From NCBI GenBank assembly GCA_963747535.1, contig CAVVFX010000002.1, forward strand, positions 496,001 through 560,000: a stretch of 64,000 bases of DNA, given 5' to 3'. Source of the DNA: CAVVFX01 sp963747535. Lineage in GTDB: Bacteria; Acidobacteriota; Terriglobia; Bryobacterales; Bryobacteraceae. The position numbers were made by a program, and so were the translations under genes. Shown here piece after piece: positions 8,062 to 16,200 of this stretch; position 1 is the first letter of the stretch; each line of letters opens with the position of its first letter. The notes beneath the pieces were generated by a model that did no database searches, had not been told where the DNA came from, and worked only from the letters and a program-made list of their open reading frames with translations.

Positions 8062-10062
8062 CTAGGGCAACGCCAGCGCCACCAGTTCGGCCGGAACTCC
8101 AACTGCTCCCACCGCCACCACGATAAACTGTCTGCCGTCCGCCATGTACGTCATTGGAATGCCGGTTGCCGTTGCCGGTAGTTCCATCTCATGCAGCACT
8201 GCCCCCGACTTCTTATCGAGTGCACGGAACGTATTGCCTCCTCCTCCGGCAACCGCATTGAAAAGATTACTGCCATCGGAAGAGAACAGCAATGTTTTGG
8301 TCAGCATCAGAGTCGCGCGCGATGGCCGGCCGGTCTTGCCGATATCGACACCTTTCAGCAAAGGGTGGTTCTTTACGTATTCGGGCGTATCGCCGTTCGC
8401 GATCGTCCAGGCGGTTTCACCTCTGTTCAGATCGATGGCTACGATGCGCCCCCACGGCGGTTTCGTCAGAGGCAATCCCTCCGGCCCGATGTTCCTTTGT
8501 GGCGCCGCGCGCGCCGTGTTCATCTCACCCGCATCTGGTCCCGCCCCACGCGGTGCACCTCCGCCGCGCGAACCGCCGACATAGCCCATATCCGACCGTT
8601 TGGGATCAGCCGGCGCAACCGCCAACGGGTCCGCGTTCGTAACCGACGCGACGTAAAGCATCCCCGTTTCCGGATCGAAAGCGCCACCCTGCCAGTTAGC
8701 TCCCCCAACGTGGGAAGGCAGCAGCAGCGTTGCCTTCTTTCCGTTCGCGTCGGCGACGATAGGAGGAGTGAACAAGGGTCCAAGCTTGTATTGAGCAGCG
8801 ATTTTAACGGCCTCAGCTTTGATCGAAGGTGTGAAATCTATGAGATCGTCAAGTGAGATGCCCTGCCTGTCGAATGCGGGGGGCTTGGTCGGGAAGGGCT
8901 GAGTCGGGGAACTCTTCTCTCCCGGCACGTCGGATTGAGGAACGGGACGTTCTTCGATGGGCCAGACCGGCTCACCCGTTACGCGGTCGAACACATAGGT
9001 AAAAGCCTGCTTACTGACCACCGCAACGGCCTTAATCTTCCGGCTATTCACTTCGATGTCGGTGAGGATGGGAGCTGCCGTAATGTCCATGTCCCAGACA
9101 TCGTGATGGACGAGTTGGTAATGCCACACGCGCTTGCCGGTCCGTGCGTCCAGACAAACCAGGCTGTCGGAGAAGAGATTGTTGCCCGGCCGGTTTCCGC
9201 CATAGTAGTCGCCCGTGGGCATTTCCACCGGGATGTACACATATCCCAGTTCCTCATCCCCACTCAATGGCGCCCATGCTCCGGTGTTCCCGGAATATTT
9301 CCACGACTCGTTTTCCCAGGTATCGTTCCCGAACTCCCCCTGTTGCGCCACCGTGTGGAAGGTCCAGAGCGTTTTCCCCGTCCGGACATCGAACCCGCGA
9401 ATGTAGCCCGGCACGTTCTGTTTCGACGGAGGTGCGTTGCCCGCGGTCAATGCCGCGCCCACCACGATGGTGTCGCGGATGACAATCGCCGGCGAACTCG
9501 ACCCGATTTGTCCCGGCTTCACCACGGCGCGATCGAGACCCTTGGTGAGATCGACGATTCCATTGGCGCCAAAGCCCTGGAGAGGTAGGCCGGTCTTGGC
9601 ATTCAACGCAATCAACTGGTAGCCCGGCGAGATCAGCAGAATGCGGTCATCGCCCTTGCCATCGCTCCACCACGCGAGACCCCGATTCTGCGGCCGCGCC
9701 ACCAGCGCGCCTCGGGCGCCTTCATCCAGACGATAGACCCACAGAGTTTCCCCGGTTGTGGCATCGATCGCGACGGCATCGCGCCGGGTCCCGGCAGTGA
9801 TGTACAGCACGCCGCCGATCATCAACGGCGTCGCCTCCCAATTGAAGTCCGGCCTCTTGCCGAGATTCTGCGCTTTCCACTCCCAGACAATTTTCAGATC
9901 CTTCACGTTGTCTCGATTGATTTGGTCCAGCGGCGAATATTTTGTGGTTCCCGCGTCCCCGCCATAGAAGCGCCATTCCCCATCGCTCGCGCCGCGTTGC
10001 GCGAGAGCCGGTATAGCCATCGGTAAGGCAACGAAAAGTCCCAGAAACCGCAGTCCAGTCAT
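8062..10062 (-). CDS. PQQ-dependent (quinoprotein) dehydrogenase, exported
   Basis: A 666-residue protein with a signal peptide (MTGLRFLGLFVALPMAIPALAQ) followed by an eight-bladed propeller of the glucose/alcohol dehydrogenase type: EWRFYGGDAGTTKYSPLDQI at the start, repeated W-containing blade ends (TGETLWVY, TGKTLWTF, TGKRVWHY, GETAWTI) and TGEPVWPIEERPVPQSDVPG in the middle. Such enzymes oxidise sugars or alcohols in the periplasm and pass electrons to a cytochrome or ubiquinone. A Gly-rich insert (GGSRGGGAPRGAGPD) near residue 500 is probably a loop. Its start overlaps the end of the cytochrome c gene by 4 bases, so the two are translated together. Substrate cannot be read from sequence. 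Confidence 0.92.
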   Translation of the reverse strand: MTGLRFLGLFVALPMAIPALAQRGASDGEWRFYGGDAGTTKYSPLDQINRDNVKDLKIVWEWKAQNLGKRPDFNWEATPLMIGGVLYITAGTRRDAVAIDATTGETLWVYRLDEGARGALVARPQNRGLAWWSDGKGDDRILLISPGYQLIALNAKTGLPLQGFGANGIVDLTKGLDRAVVKPGQIGSSSPAIVIRDTIVVGAALTAGNAPPSKQNVPGYIRGFDVRTGKTLWTFHTVAQQGEFGNDTWENESWKYSGNTGAWAPLSGDEELGYVYIPVEMPTGDYYGGNRPGNNLFSDSLVCLDARTGKRVWHYQLVHHDVWDMDITAAPILTDIEVNSRKIKAVAVVSKQAFTYVFDRVTGEPVWPIEERPVPQSDVPGEKSSPTQPFPTKPPAFDRQGISLDDLIDFTPSIKAEAVKIAAQYKLGPLFTPPIVADANGKKATLLLPSHVGGANWQGGAFDPETGMLYVASVTNADPLAVAPADPKRSDMGYVGGSRGGGAPRGAGPDAGEMNTARAAPQRNIGPEGLPLTKPPWGRIVAIDLNRGETAWTIANGDTPEYVKNHPLLKGVDIGKTGRPSRATLMLTKTLLFSSDGSNLFNAVAGGGGNTFRALDKKSGAVLHEMELPATATGIPMTYMADGRQFIVVAVGAVGVPAELVALALP

Positions 10063-10463
10063 TTCTTCTCCTCGATCCTGATGTCTTTGAGCTCGGAGGG
10101 TGGGCTTCCGAGTTCTTTGGGTCCGGCCGGGAATTCGTTCGCGTTCAAAATATACGCGGAGAGGTCCGCATATTGTCTGCGGCTCAGGCTGCCCGGATCC
10201 TCCGATGGCATGGTCTTAATCATGATTTCGAGCAAGTCGCCAACCGTGCGGCCGTTCCAGGTTTTGAGGAATTGTTTGCCGACCAAAGCGGGTGCATCTT
10301 CTCCACCGGCTAGATTCTCACCGTGGCATTTGGCGCATTCCTCCCGGTAAGCAGCTTGTCCACGAGTTGCCTGATTGCTCGTGTAGATGCCGTCCCAGAT
10401 GGATCGGGAACCGGCGGCGAGGCAGCACGCCATGCACAACAGAAAGACGAGAGTCTGCAGCAT
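10059..10463 (-). CDS. Exported monohaem cytochrome c
   Basis: From ATG 10463 the protein has a signal peptide (MLQTLVFLLCMACCLAAG), a haem site CAKCH (43-47) and a likely axial methionine in KTMPSEDPGSLS (about residue 85). A TTG at 10496 in frame would lengthen it by 11 residues. It sits directly upstream of the PQQ dehydrogenase with a 4-base overlap (ATGA type) and is its probable electron acceptor. Confidence 0.88.
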   Translation of the reverse strand: MLQTLVFLLCMACCLAAGSRSIWDGIYTSNQATRGQAAYREECAKCHGENLAGGEDAPALVGKQFLKTWNGRTVGDLLEIMIKTMPSEDPGSLSRRQYADLSAYILNANEFPAGPKELGSPPSELKDIRIEEKK

Positions 10464-10560
10464 ATGAATTCGCAACCCGGCGAGTTTCGCTCTCAAGATA
10501 TCTTACAATGGTCGTCCGCCAGCCGGCCTGCTGCCCGATCTTGAGTGTCAAAAACAAATA

Positions 10561-10686
10561 GTAGCCGCGCTGAATACCAACGCTGCCGGGCCAGGGGATC
10601 CTCGCGATCTGAATGGGGATGGCAAGATCGATCAGGCTGACGCACATATCCTGAAAACTTTAGTGCTCGCGCGCAAACCGTGCGAC
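10561..10686 (+). pseudogene. Dockerin-like calcium-binding motif fragment
   Basis: In one plus-strand frame the DNA reads GDPRDLNGDGKIDQADAHIL and on to a Cys-containing end, the D-x-N-x-D-x-x-x-D loop of type I dockerin/EF-hand repeats. The frame is open upstream to about 10490 but has no credible start and no signal peptide, so this looks like the C-terminal remnant of an exported protein. It lies in the gap between the cytochrome c gene and the next plus-strand gene. Confidence 0.4.
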
Positions 10687-10759
10687 CCGATAATCAGACG
10701 ATATTGGAGCTATAATCGGTCTCAGTCTGGAAGCCGGAGCAAAGATCTGGAGGCACGAA

Positions 10760-11158
10760 ATGACGGAAGACACAAATCCCGTAACGCGAACGGGGACCTA
10801 CACGGCGACCGTCGCTCTGGTGACCTTCCTTGATGTGCGCGGTAAGTTTCGTAGTTTCTCGAACTTTCTTCTTTCCTCCATCTTATTGCTGCTCGGGCTA
10901 AGTCTGTTATGCAGGCTGCTCGGCGTGGGAACAGCCATTGATGTGGGCATCGTCTGGCAGCCTGAGAATCTTACCGGGAACCCGTTGATGCTTTTGTGGA
11001 TCTTGCTAAGCGCTTACTTCAGGCTTTATCATGCCGTGACATTCTGCGTCGCACTAGCGTGCGGGATCTATCTCGGCTACCGCCATGCGAAGGCCGCCGA
11101 AGCCAGGGAGAATGCCGCCAGGGAGAATCCCGCCGAGGAGAATGCTGCAAAGGCTTGA
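10760..11158 (+). CDS. Small membrane protein of unknown function
   Basis: 132 residues after a fair ribosome site (GGAGG at about 10750-10754). Two or three hydrophobic stretches (SNFLLSSILLLLGLSLLCRL, PLMLLWILLSAYF, AVTFCVALACGIYLGY) are followed by a charged tail with the repeat AREN-AAREN-PAEEN. I recognise no family. It converges on the epimerase gene that ends at 11188. Confidence 0.6.
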   Translation: MTEDTNPVTRTGTYTATVALVTFLDVRGKFRSFSNFLLSSILLLLGLSLLCRLLGVGTAIDVGIVWQPENLTGNPLMLLWILLSAYFRLYHAVTFCVALACGIYLGYRHAKAAEARENAARENPAEENAAKA

Positions 11159-11187
11159 CGTTTGGCCGCCGCACTCACCGCATCCCT

Positions 11188-12075
11188 TCATAGTACCCCC
11201 GCCTGCCGCATGATGGGCTCGGCTTTGCGGCGGATCGCGGCAGCCACTTCGTAGGGATCGCCTTTTTGCAGTTGGGGATAGAAAAGCTCGACCGATATCG
11301 GACCGGCATATCCTTTTTTCTGCAAAGCCTGCAGGATCGCCACCAGCGGCGAGACGCCATCGCCGGGCATATCGCGCGTCGTGCTGTCGAGAAGTTCGCG
11401 CGGAATCCTGGGCACGTCCTGGAAGTGAACGTGGTGGATCTCGCCTTGCCGGATGAGCGCCAGGTCTTCAAATTTACTCAGGCCTGCCCAGAAGTGGTAG
11501 CAATCGAACATCGGCTTGATATTCGGGTGCGCAGTGTCGCGGGTGAGATTCAGGGAGGTGGGGAGAGTGCCGACGAACGTGGAGCCGCGCATGAATTCGA
11601 GCATCGCGACGATGCGGTACGGCTTGACGATCTCGCCCGCCTCGCGGAGGTTGTCCTGGCCGCGCTTGTAATCGTCCAAGGTGAATTTCTCCGTGGCGCC
11701 GCAGGGGCAGACCATGCGGTCGACACCGAGTTCGGCGATCATGGCCGCTTTCGCTTTGAGGTCCTCGAGGGCCTTGGCGCGATTGGGATTCGGCTCGGCG
11801 AGGCTGCGGACGCCGCCGCTCGACACGGCGGTTAGACCCAGGTCCGAGAGCACGCGTTTAGCGGCGGGAATACCTTCCTGCTTGACGAACTCCTCGAACT
11901 GCGGCGGGATGATCTCGACATACTTGATTCCAGCCTTGGCGTAGCCTTCGAGCGAGCGGCGGTACCCGGCGGCGGCGGATGTGGTCTGGTGCAGGCAGAG
12001 TTGCATAGTGGAGTGGGACGCAGCCATCGCGGCTGCCGGAGCGAAAAGGACTGAGCGGCGGCTGAACATCTCCAT
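11188..12075 (-). CDS. Exported sugar phosphate isomerase/epimerase-like TIM barrel protein
   Basis: 295 residues. A twin-arginine leader (FSRRSVLFAPAAAMAAS) precedes a xylose-isomerase-like barrel: YAKAGIKYVEIIPPQF, DLGLTAVSSGG, ELGVDRMVCPCG, KPMFDCYHFW, HHVHFQDVPRIPRE, ISVELFYP. Asp, His and Glu residues in the last three are the usual metal ligands of this fold. The family isomerises or epimerises sugars and inositols; Tat-exported forms are common in Acidobacteriota and Planctomycetes. Substrate unknown. No same-strand partner. Confidence 0.85.
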   Translation of the reverse strand: MEMFSRRSVLFAPAAAMAASHSTMQLCLHQTTSAAAGYRRSLEGYAKAGIKYVEIIPPQFEEFVKQEGIPAAKRVLSDLGLTAVSSGGVRSLAEPNPNRAKALEDLKAKAAMIAELGVDRMVCPCGATEKFTLDDYKRGQDNLREAGEIVKPYRIVAMLEFMRGSTFVGTLPTSLNLTRDTAHPNIKPMFDCYHFWAGLSKFEDLALIRQGEIHHVHFQDVPRIPRELLDSTTRDMPGDGVSPLVAILQALQKKGYAGPISVELFYPQLQKGDPYEVAAAIRRKAEPIMRQAGVL

Positions 12076-12140
12076 TACGATATCAGGAGATCACCTGGAT
12101 AGGGTAGAGACCCCCGCGCCTCGCTGTTCGCCTTTCAGGC

Positions 12141-12190
12141 CTTTTGTGGGGCGGACGCCTACGTCTGCAAGCGACCCCCATGGTCGCTTC
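12141..12190. repeat. Fragment of the 300-bp composite repeat
   Basis: TGTGGGGCGGACGCCTACGT and the following CTGCAAGCGACCCCC match the end of the composite repeat at 21285-21330 (same orientation) and 54290-54340 (inverted). Confidence 0.65.
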
Positions 12191-12250
12191 AGTTGTCGGG
12201 AGAAGCATAATAAGAACAGCTCCGATTGCTCGGCGCGCCCGGTGACGAAG

Positions 12251-12640
12251 ATGATCGATTCGATTTTGAACCTGCTTTTTCGCTGCCCGCACAGGCGGCT
12301 GACGCGTCCTGTCACGCCGGTCAGCAAGGATGGCAAGCCGCATGGCGACACTTACGTCGTGTGCCTGGATTGCGGCAAACAGTTCAGCTACGACCTTAAG
12401 GAGATGCGTATCGGCAAGGGGCTGCCGACCTCGGCGGAGTCAGGTGTGTTGCCACCCACGATGCCGCCGCCCCGTACGTCGAAATTGAAAGTGGCGGCGA
12501 TCGCATCGGTTCTGCCGCTCGGCTTCGCCCTTGGGTCGTTGCTGACCTCGCGACGCCGCCAGCGCGAGTTGCCGGAACGTAAGCCGGACGAATCGGGCCA
12601 AGCCGATCCCGGGCCCGGACCGCATGGCCCTGCTGCATGA
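12251..12640 (+). CDS. Zinc-ribbon-like protein with C-terminal membrane segment
   Basis: From ATG 12251 (upstream frame to 11981 is shadow) 129 residues: MIDSILNLLFRCPHRR, then TYVVCLDCGKQFSYDLKEMR, giving a possible Cys/His zinc site, and a single hydrophobic segment (VAAIASVLPLGFALGSLLTS) near residue 85. Short proteins of this form are frequent in Acidobacteriota; I know of no assigned function. Confidence 0.65.
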   Translation: MIDSILNLLFRCPHRRLTRPVTPVSKDGKPHGDTYVVCLDCGKQFSYDLKEMRIGKGLPTSAESGVLPPTMPPPRTSKLKVAAIASVLPLGFALGSLLTSRRRQRELPERKPDESGQADPGPGPHGPAA

Positions 12641-12751
12641 ACTCTCTGCTCTTCCACGACAAGTCAAGTCAAGTCCGGTGCCGGCATTGGACACCCGCCC
12701 CGGTTGCTTATATAATCCGCCTGTAAGTGACTCCACGTTGCGAGGTGAGAA

Positions 12752-13657
12752 GTGAGAACGCTTTGTGTTGCAATTCTGCTTGGTGTCGTGATCTGCGTGG
12801 TGCTTCCATTAACCGCGCGCGAACCTCTGGCAGCGCGGATCGCGCACACCGATCCCGCTAGGTACCACCACAGTCCCGCCGTCCACAACGGGCCGGGAGC
12901 GCTGGACTACATGGCGCTTTTCGACTTCCACACGCTCGACACCAACCTGTTTTTCCTCCATCGAGGCGTCATCGAGCCCAAGAGCGGAATCGGCGCTCAT
13001 TTTCACAACACATGTGAGGAGATGTTCGTCATCTTCGACGGTGAAGCGCAGTTCACCATCGATGGCCGCACTTCCACGCTGAAGGGACCGGCCGGAGCCT
13101 TCTGCCGCATGGGGCACTCTCATGCGATCTACAACCCTGGCAACACTCCTGTTCAGTGGATGAACATCAACGTGTCGGCCATCAAGGGCGCTTACGATGC
13201 TTTCAACCTGAATGACGGCCGGGCCGGTGCGCCGCTCGATGCCATTCCAACCTTCATGACGATGCATCTGGACCGTGAACAACTGCGCCCGGCCAATGGC
13301 GCGCACGGCGCGAAAGCGCCTGTGCAATACCGCCGCGCGCTGGATTCGTCGGTGTCTTTGACCAACTGGTCATATGTAGATCACCTGTTGCTTCCCCCGG
13401 GCAGCTCAACCAGTCCGCACATGCACATGGAAGTGGCCGAATTCTACTACGTGATGAGCGGCGAGGGTACCGCGACGGTATCGTCCGGCGGGCGCGGCGG
13501 CACGGCCGAAACCGCTCCGATCAAAGCGCTGGATGCTATCCCGATCAACCTCGGTGACGTTCACTCCTTCGCGAACACCGGGAACGCGCCTTTGGAATTT
13601 ATGATCGTTGGCATTTCGCGCGACGGCCACAAGACCGATGAAGTCAGCGTCCATTAA
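12752..13657 (+). CDS. Exported bicupin protein
   Basis: 301 residues from GTG 12752 with a Shine-Dalgarno-like GAGGTGAG just upstream. A signal peptide (MRTLCVAILLGVVICVVLPLTA) precedes two cupin domains. The first has GIGAHFHNTCEEMFVIFDGEAQF and MGHSHAIYN (metal-binding His/Glu), the second SPHMHMEVAEFYYVMSGEGTA and GDVHSFANTG. Cupins cover many enzymes and binders, so no reaction is assigned. Stand-alone gene. Confidence 0.82.
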   Translation: MRTLCVAILLGVVICVVLPLTAREPLAARIAHTDPARYHHSPAVHNGPGALDYMALFDFHTLDTNLFFLHRGVIEPKSGIGAHFHNTCEEMFVIFDGEAQFTIDGRTSTLKGPAGAFCRMGHSHAIYNPGNTPVQWMNINVSAIKGAYDAFNLNDGRAGAPLDAIPTFMTMHLDREQLRPANGAHGAKAPVQYRRALDSSVSLTNWSYVDHLLLPPGSSTSPHMHMEVAEFYYVMSGEGTATVSSGGRGGTAETAPIKALDAIPINLGDVHSFANTGNAPLEFMIVGISRDGHKTDEVSVH

Positions 13658-13718
13658 CCCGGTCCTTTCTTTACCACTGACAAAGGGAATCTTCCCGCCC
13701 CCGAAGAACCGCCGTAAG

Positions 13719-13744
13719 GCAGACCATCGTTTTTTGTGGTTTGC
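13719..13744. repeat. Dispersed hairpin repeat
   Basis: GCAGACCATCG, T-run, then GTGGTTTGC: one mismatch in the 8-bp stem. Follows the bicupin gene by about 60 bases. Confidence 0.75.
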
Positions 13745-13814
13745 AAGTGATGAGCCGCGGGCCTGGCGAGGGCCCGTGGCTCACGAGCGGGGAATGAAAA
13801 AAGTGATTCCGTAA

Positions 13815-13842
13815 GACAGACGATCGTTTTTTGTCGTCTGTC
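13815..13842. repeat. Dispersed hairpin repeat with compensating base changes
   Basis: GACAGACGA / TCGTCTGTC forms a perfect 9-bp stem, while the common form is GCAGACCA / TGGTCTGC. Both arms carry matching substitutions. It lies at the truncation point of the alginate-lyase-like pseudogene. Confidence 0.8.
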
Positions 13843-14377
13843 CGTCGGCGGAATTTCTGGAACTGCCGGATGTCCGCGGGGGTCCAGCCGGAATCGGTGG
13901 CGCGAAGGATCTCGGCTGCGTTGCAGAATGGACCTCCTGTCCAGGCCGCGAGTAGTTTGGCATCATTGCCTTCGAAATCCCATAGGGTTCCGGACCACCC
14001 GTTGAGGATCTCGATCGCCTTCCGGGCATGCGCGCGATCACCCGTGACGTACCATTGCAGGGCCTGACTGTACGCCGCGTTGGCGCCCTGTGACAGATCG
14101 CGGTCGCCCACGCCGCCGCGTCCTAACCGCCGCGAACGATGTACGGAATCGGCCTGGGTTGAAAGTCGGGCGACGAATAAGGCTGGCTGAGTAAGTTGTC
14201 CCATGCCTGCTTCCAGGGCTGCGCGGACGCCGTCACTTTCTGCTTCATGAACTCCAGATCGTCGCGGCTTTGCAGGATTCCGGGATGCCGGAAGGTGCGT
14301 GGCGGCGCGGCGGCCCGCACTGCCGGAGTGGCAACCAGGAGCACGGTAGCGGCAAGGATGCGGTTGAGTGATGTCAT
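13840..14377 (-). pseudogene. Broken alginate-lyase-like gene
   Basis: Frame one (14377 down to 14123) gives a signal peptide (MTSLNRILAATVLLVATPAVRA) and FRHPGILQSRDDLEFMKQK...WKQAWDNLLSQPYSS, then a stop. A second frame from about 14118 to 13845 continues with QGANAAYSQALQWYVTGDRA, HARKAIEILNGWSGTL and FCNAAEIL. Together this is the N-terminal 170 residues of an alginate-lyase-family (PF05426-like) protein. It is frameshifted near 14120 and cut at the hairpin repeat at 13842, so the C-terminal half is missing. Confidence 0.8.
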
Positions 14378-14400
14378 GCGTGATCTTCGGGCTGCCGTAA

Positions 14401-14428
14401 GGCAGACCATCGTTTTTTGTGGTCTGCC
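14401..14428. repeat. Dispersed hairpin repeat
   Basis: GGCAGACCATCGTTTTTTGT then GGTCTGCC: 9-10 bp stem. Lies between the lyase-like pseudogene start and the end of the enolase-superfamily gene. Confidence 0.8.
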
Positions 14429-14449
14429 AGGCGGCTTTGCTGCCGCGAT

Positions 14450-15739
14450 TCAGTCGAAGAAGTGACGATCCTCGTCCGCCAGGTGCGATTTAGCTGCCGG
14501 CACATTGAACGTGACACCGAGTCCCGGCCGATCCCAGACGTCGATGAAACCACGATTGACGATCGGGTTCGGCAATCCCTCGACAATCTCGTACCACCAC
14601 TCCGGCTGGCCCACCGGATACTCGAAGGCGATATAATTTTGCGGCAGCGTGGCACACATTTGAACATGCGCGGCGAGCCCGATGAGCCCGTCGAAAATCC
14701 CGTGCGGAGCCACCAGGATGCCGTGAATGTCGGCGTATTCCGCGATCCACTTCAGTTCCGCTATGCCGCCCACGTCTTCCGGGTCCGGGCCGATAACATT
14801 GACCGCCTGCTTTTCGATGAGATCCTTGAAGTTCTCCCGCAGATAAATCTCTTCTCCGGTGTGAATCGGGATCGAAGTACTCTGCGTGACTTCCCGAAAA
14901 AGTTCTGCGTTGGGGTATGGCATGTAGTCGCCCGTGATCAGGTCTTCGAGCCAGGTGATATGCAGCGGTTCGACCGCTCGCGCAAACGTGATCGCATCTT
15001 TTACTGTCCAGCCTGGTCCGCAGTCAAGGGCGAGCCCGATCTCATCTCCCAGGACTTTCTTCATGGCTTCGACGCAGGCGATGACATGTTTCATGCCACG
15101 CTCCGTCATGAGACCGCGATCGGGGTGCGATGCTCCGGTCCGCGGGTCGTCGTACCAGGCGTTGGGCACCGCGCGCATCATCGCCGGATTATGAAAGCCG
15201 ACGGCCTGCTTGATCAGGGTGAAACCCTCTTTAGATTCTTTCATCTTGGCCATGTTCTCGGCGTAGTCTTGCGGCGTTTGGCCGGTCATGGGGAAACGGA
15301 CGCCTCCGTTGTAGGCGCGGACGCGGTCCCGCATCTTCCCGCCCAGCAGTTTATATACCGGCACTCCGGCCACCTGCCCTGCGATATCCCAGAGAGCGAT
15401 CTCGATGGCGCTCACCGCCGAACCCCAGGGCTTGAACGCGCCCAGCCGGCGAATCTTCAGCAGCACCCTGTCGACATCCGTCGGGTCTTCGCCCAGAAGA
15501 TAGTCTTTATAAAAGAGGACCATCGGCTTGAGATATGGCTTGGTGGACTCGGCTTGACCGTACCCGGAGACGCCCTGATCGGTGACGATCCGAACTACCG
15601 GGTTTTTGCCGATAATTGCGCACCTGAGGTCTGTGATTTTGATAGCTCCGTGCCCCGTCCGCTTTTGAGCCGCTAACGATGTTGCAGCCGCTGCCGCCGA
15701 GAGCGATCCGAGAAATCCCCTTCGCGTCCAATTAGCCAT
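14450..15739 (-). CDS. Exported mandelate racemase / muconate lactonizing (enolase superfamily) enzyme
   Basis: 429 residues with a Tat-type leader (TRRGFLGSLSAAAAATSLAA). The N-terminal capping domain (TDQGVSGYGQAESTKP, SAVSAIEIALWDIAGQ, KLLGGKMRDRV) is followed by the barrel with the metal ligands in ALDCGPGW, TWLEDL and IHTGEEIY, and PHGIFDG late in the chain. This pattern is closest to acid-sugar dehydratases of the galactonate/mannonate type, but the specificity cannot be set by eye. It faces the same way as, and lies upstream of, the lyase-like pseudogene; both may have belonged to a uronate pathway. Confidence 0.87.
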   Translation of the reverse strand: MANWTRRGFLGSLSAAAAATSLAAQKRTGHGAIKITDLRCAIIGKNPVVRIVTDQGVSGYGQAESTKPYLKPMVLFYKDYLLGEDPTDVDRVLLKIRRLGAFKPWGSAVSAIEIALWDIAGQVAGVPVYKLLGGKMRDRVRAYNGGVRFPMTGQTPQDYAENMAKMKESKEGFTLIKQAVGFHNPAMMRAVPNAWYDDPRTGASHPDRGLMTERGMKHVIACVEAMKKVLGDEIGLALDCGPGWTVKDAITFARAVEPLHITWLEDLITGDYMPYPNAELFREVTQSTSIPIHTGEEIYLRENFKDLIEKQAVNVIGPDPEDVGGIAELKWIAEYADIHGILVAPHGIFDGLIGLAAHVQMCATLPQNYIAFEYPVGQPEWWYEIVEGLPNPIVNRGFIDVWDRPGLGVTFNVPAAKSHLADEDRHFFD

Positions 15740-15785
15740 AAGTCTCTCCTCAATTCAATTTAGCGCTAGTGTAGACATGTCGTGG

Positions 15786-15813
15786 GGCAGATCATCGCTT
15801 TTCGTGGTCTGCC
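15786..15813. repeat. Dispersed hairpin repeat
   Basis: GGCAGATCATCGC...GTGGTCTGCC; stem with one G-T type mismatch. Marks the left edge of the composite repeat that follows. Confidence 0.75.
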
Positions 15814-16092
15814 AGGCTGCGTAGCGGCCGTGGACTTTGGCCATTTGAATTTCAACTTCTCGCTGAAGCAGCGGCCATGTCTAACGGGGAAAGCACGTTT
15901 CTCCGGCTTCGCCTCGAATGGTCGAGCGAAATGCAAAGCCGCAGAAAGAGCCGCAACCCAGGCAGTTTCGCGTACCAAAGCCTGTCGCTGGAGCGACAAA
16001 AGCGACCAGGGGGTTGCTTGCGGACGTGGGCGTCCGCCCCACAGAAGGCCAAAGCCGAGAGGCTGCGGAGCAGCCCTTTGGGCTTACCGTAC
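15814..16092. repeat. Composite interspersed repeat, about 280 bp
   Basis: Starts with GGACTTTGGCCATTTGAATT and ends near GCGACCAGGGGGTTGCTTGC, GGACGTGGGCGTCCGCCCCA and a CAGAAGGCCAAAGCCGAGAG block. It aligns along its length with 54110-54360 (same orientation, roughly 80% by eye) and inverted with 21281-21470. It fills the gap between the enolase-superfamily gene and the TonB receptor gene. Open frames through it are not conserved between copies. Confidence 0.75.
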
Positions 16093-16120
16093 GGCAGACC
16101 ATCGTTTTTTGTGGTCTGTC
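16093..16120. repeat. Dispersed hairpin repeat
   Basis: GGCAGACCATCGTTTTTTGT then GGTCTGTC. Closes the composite repeat on the right; about 80 bases downstream of the TonB receptor stop. Confidence 0.75.
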
Positions 16121-16200
16121 GCGGCTGAGTAGCGGCCGTGGTCCGTTCAACGAGTCTCATTTTGCGCAGCCGAACTGCGCCGCATCCGTAGAACGTCGCG

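Noticed and set aside
14417..15676. 419-codon plus-strand frame
   Set aside because: Lies fully opposite the enolase-superfamily gene, whose active-site motifs are unmistakable.
13719..16120. Hairpin cluster considered as a CRISPR array
   Set aside because: Spacing is irregular, units differ, no cas genes, and the units also occur singly across the window.
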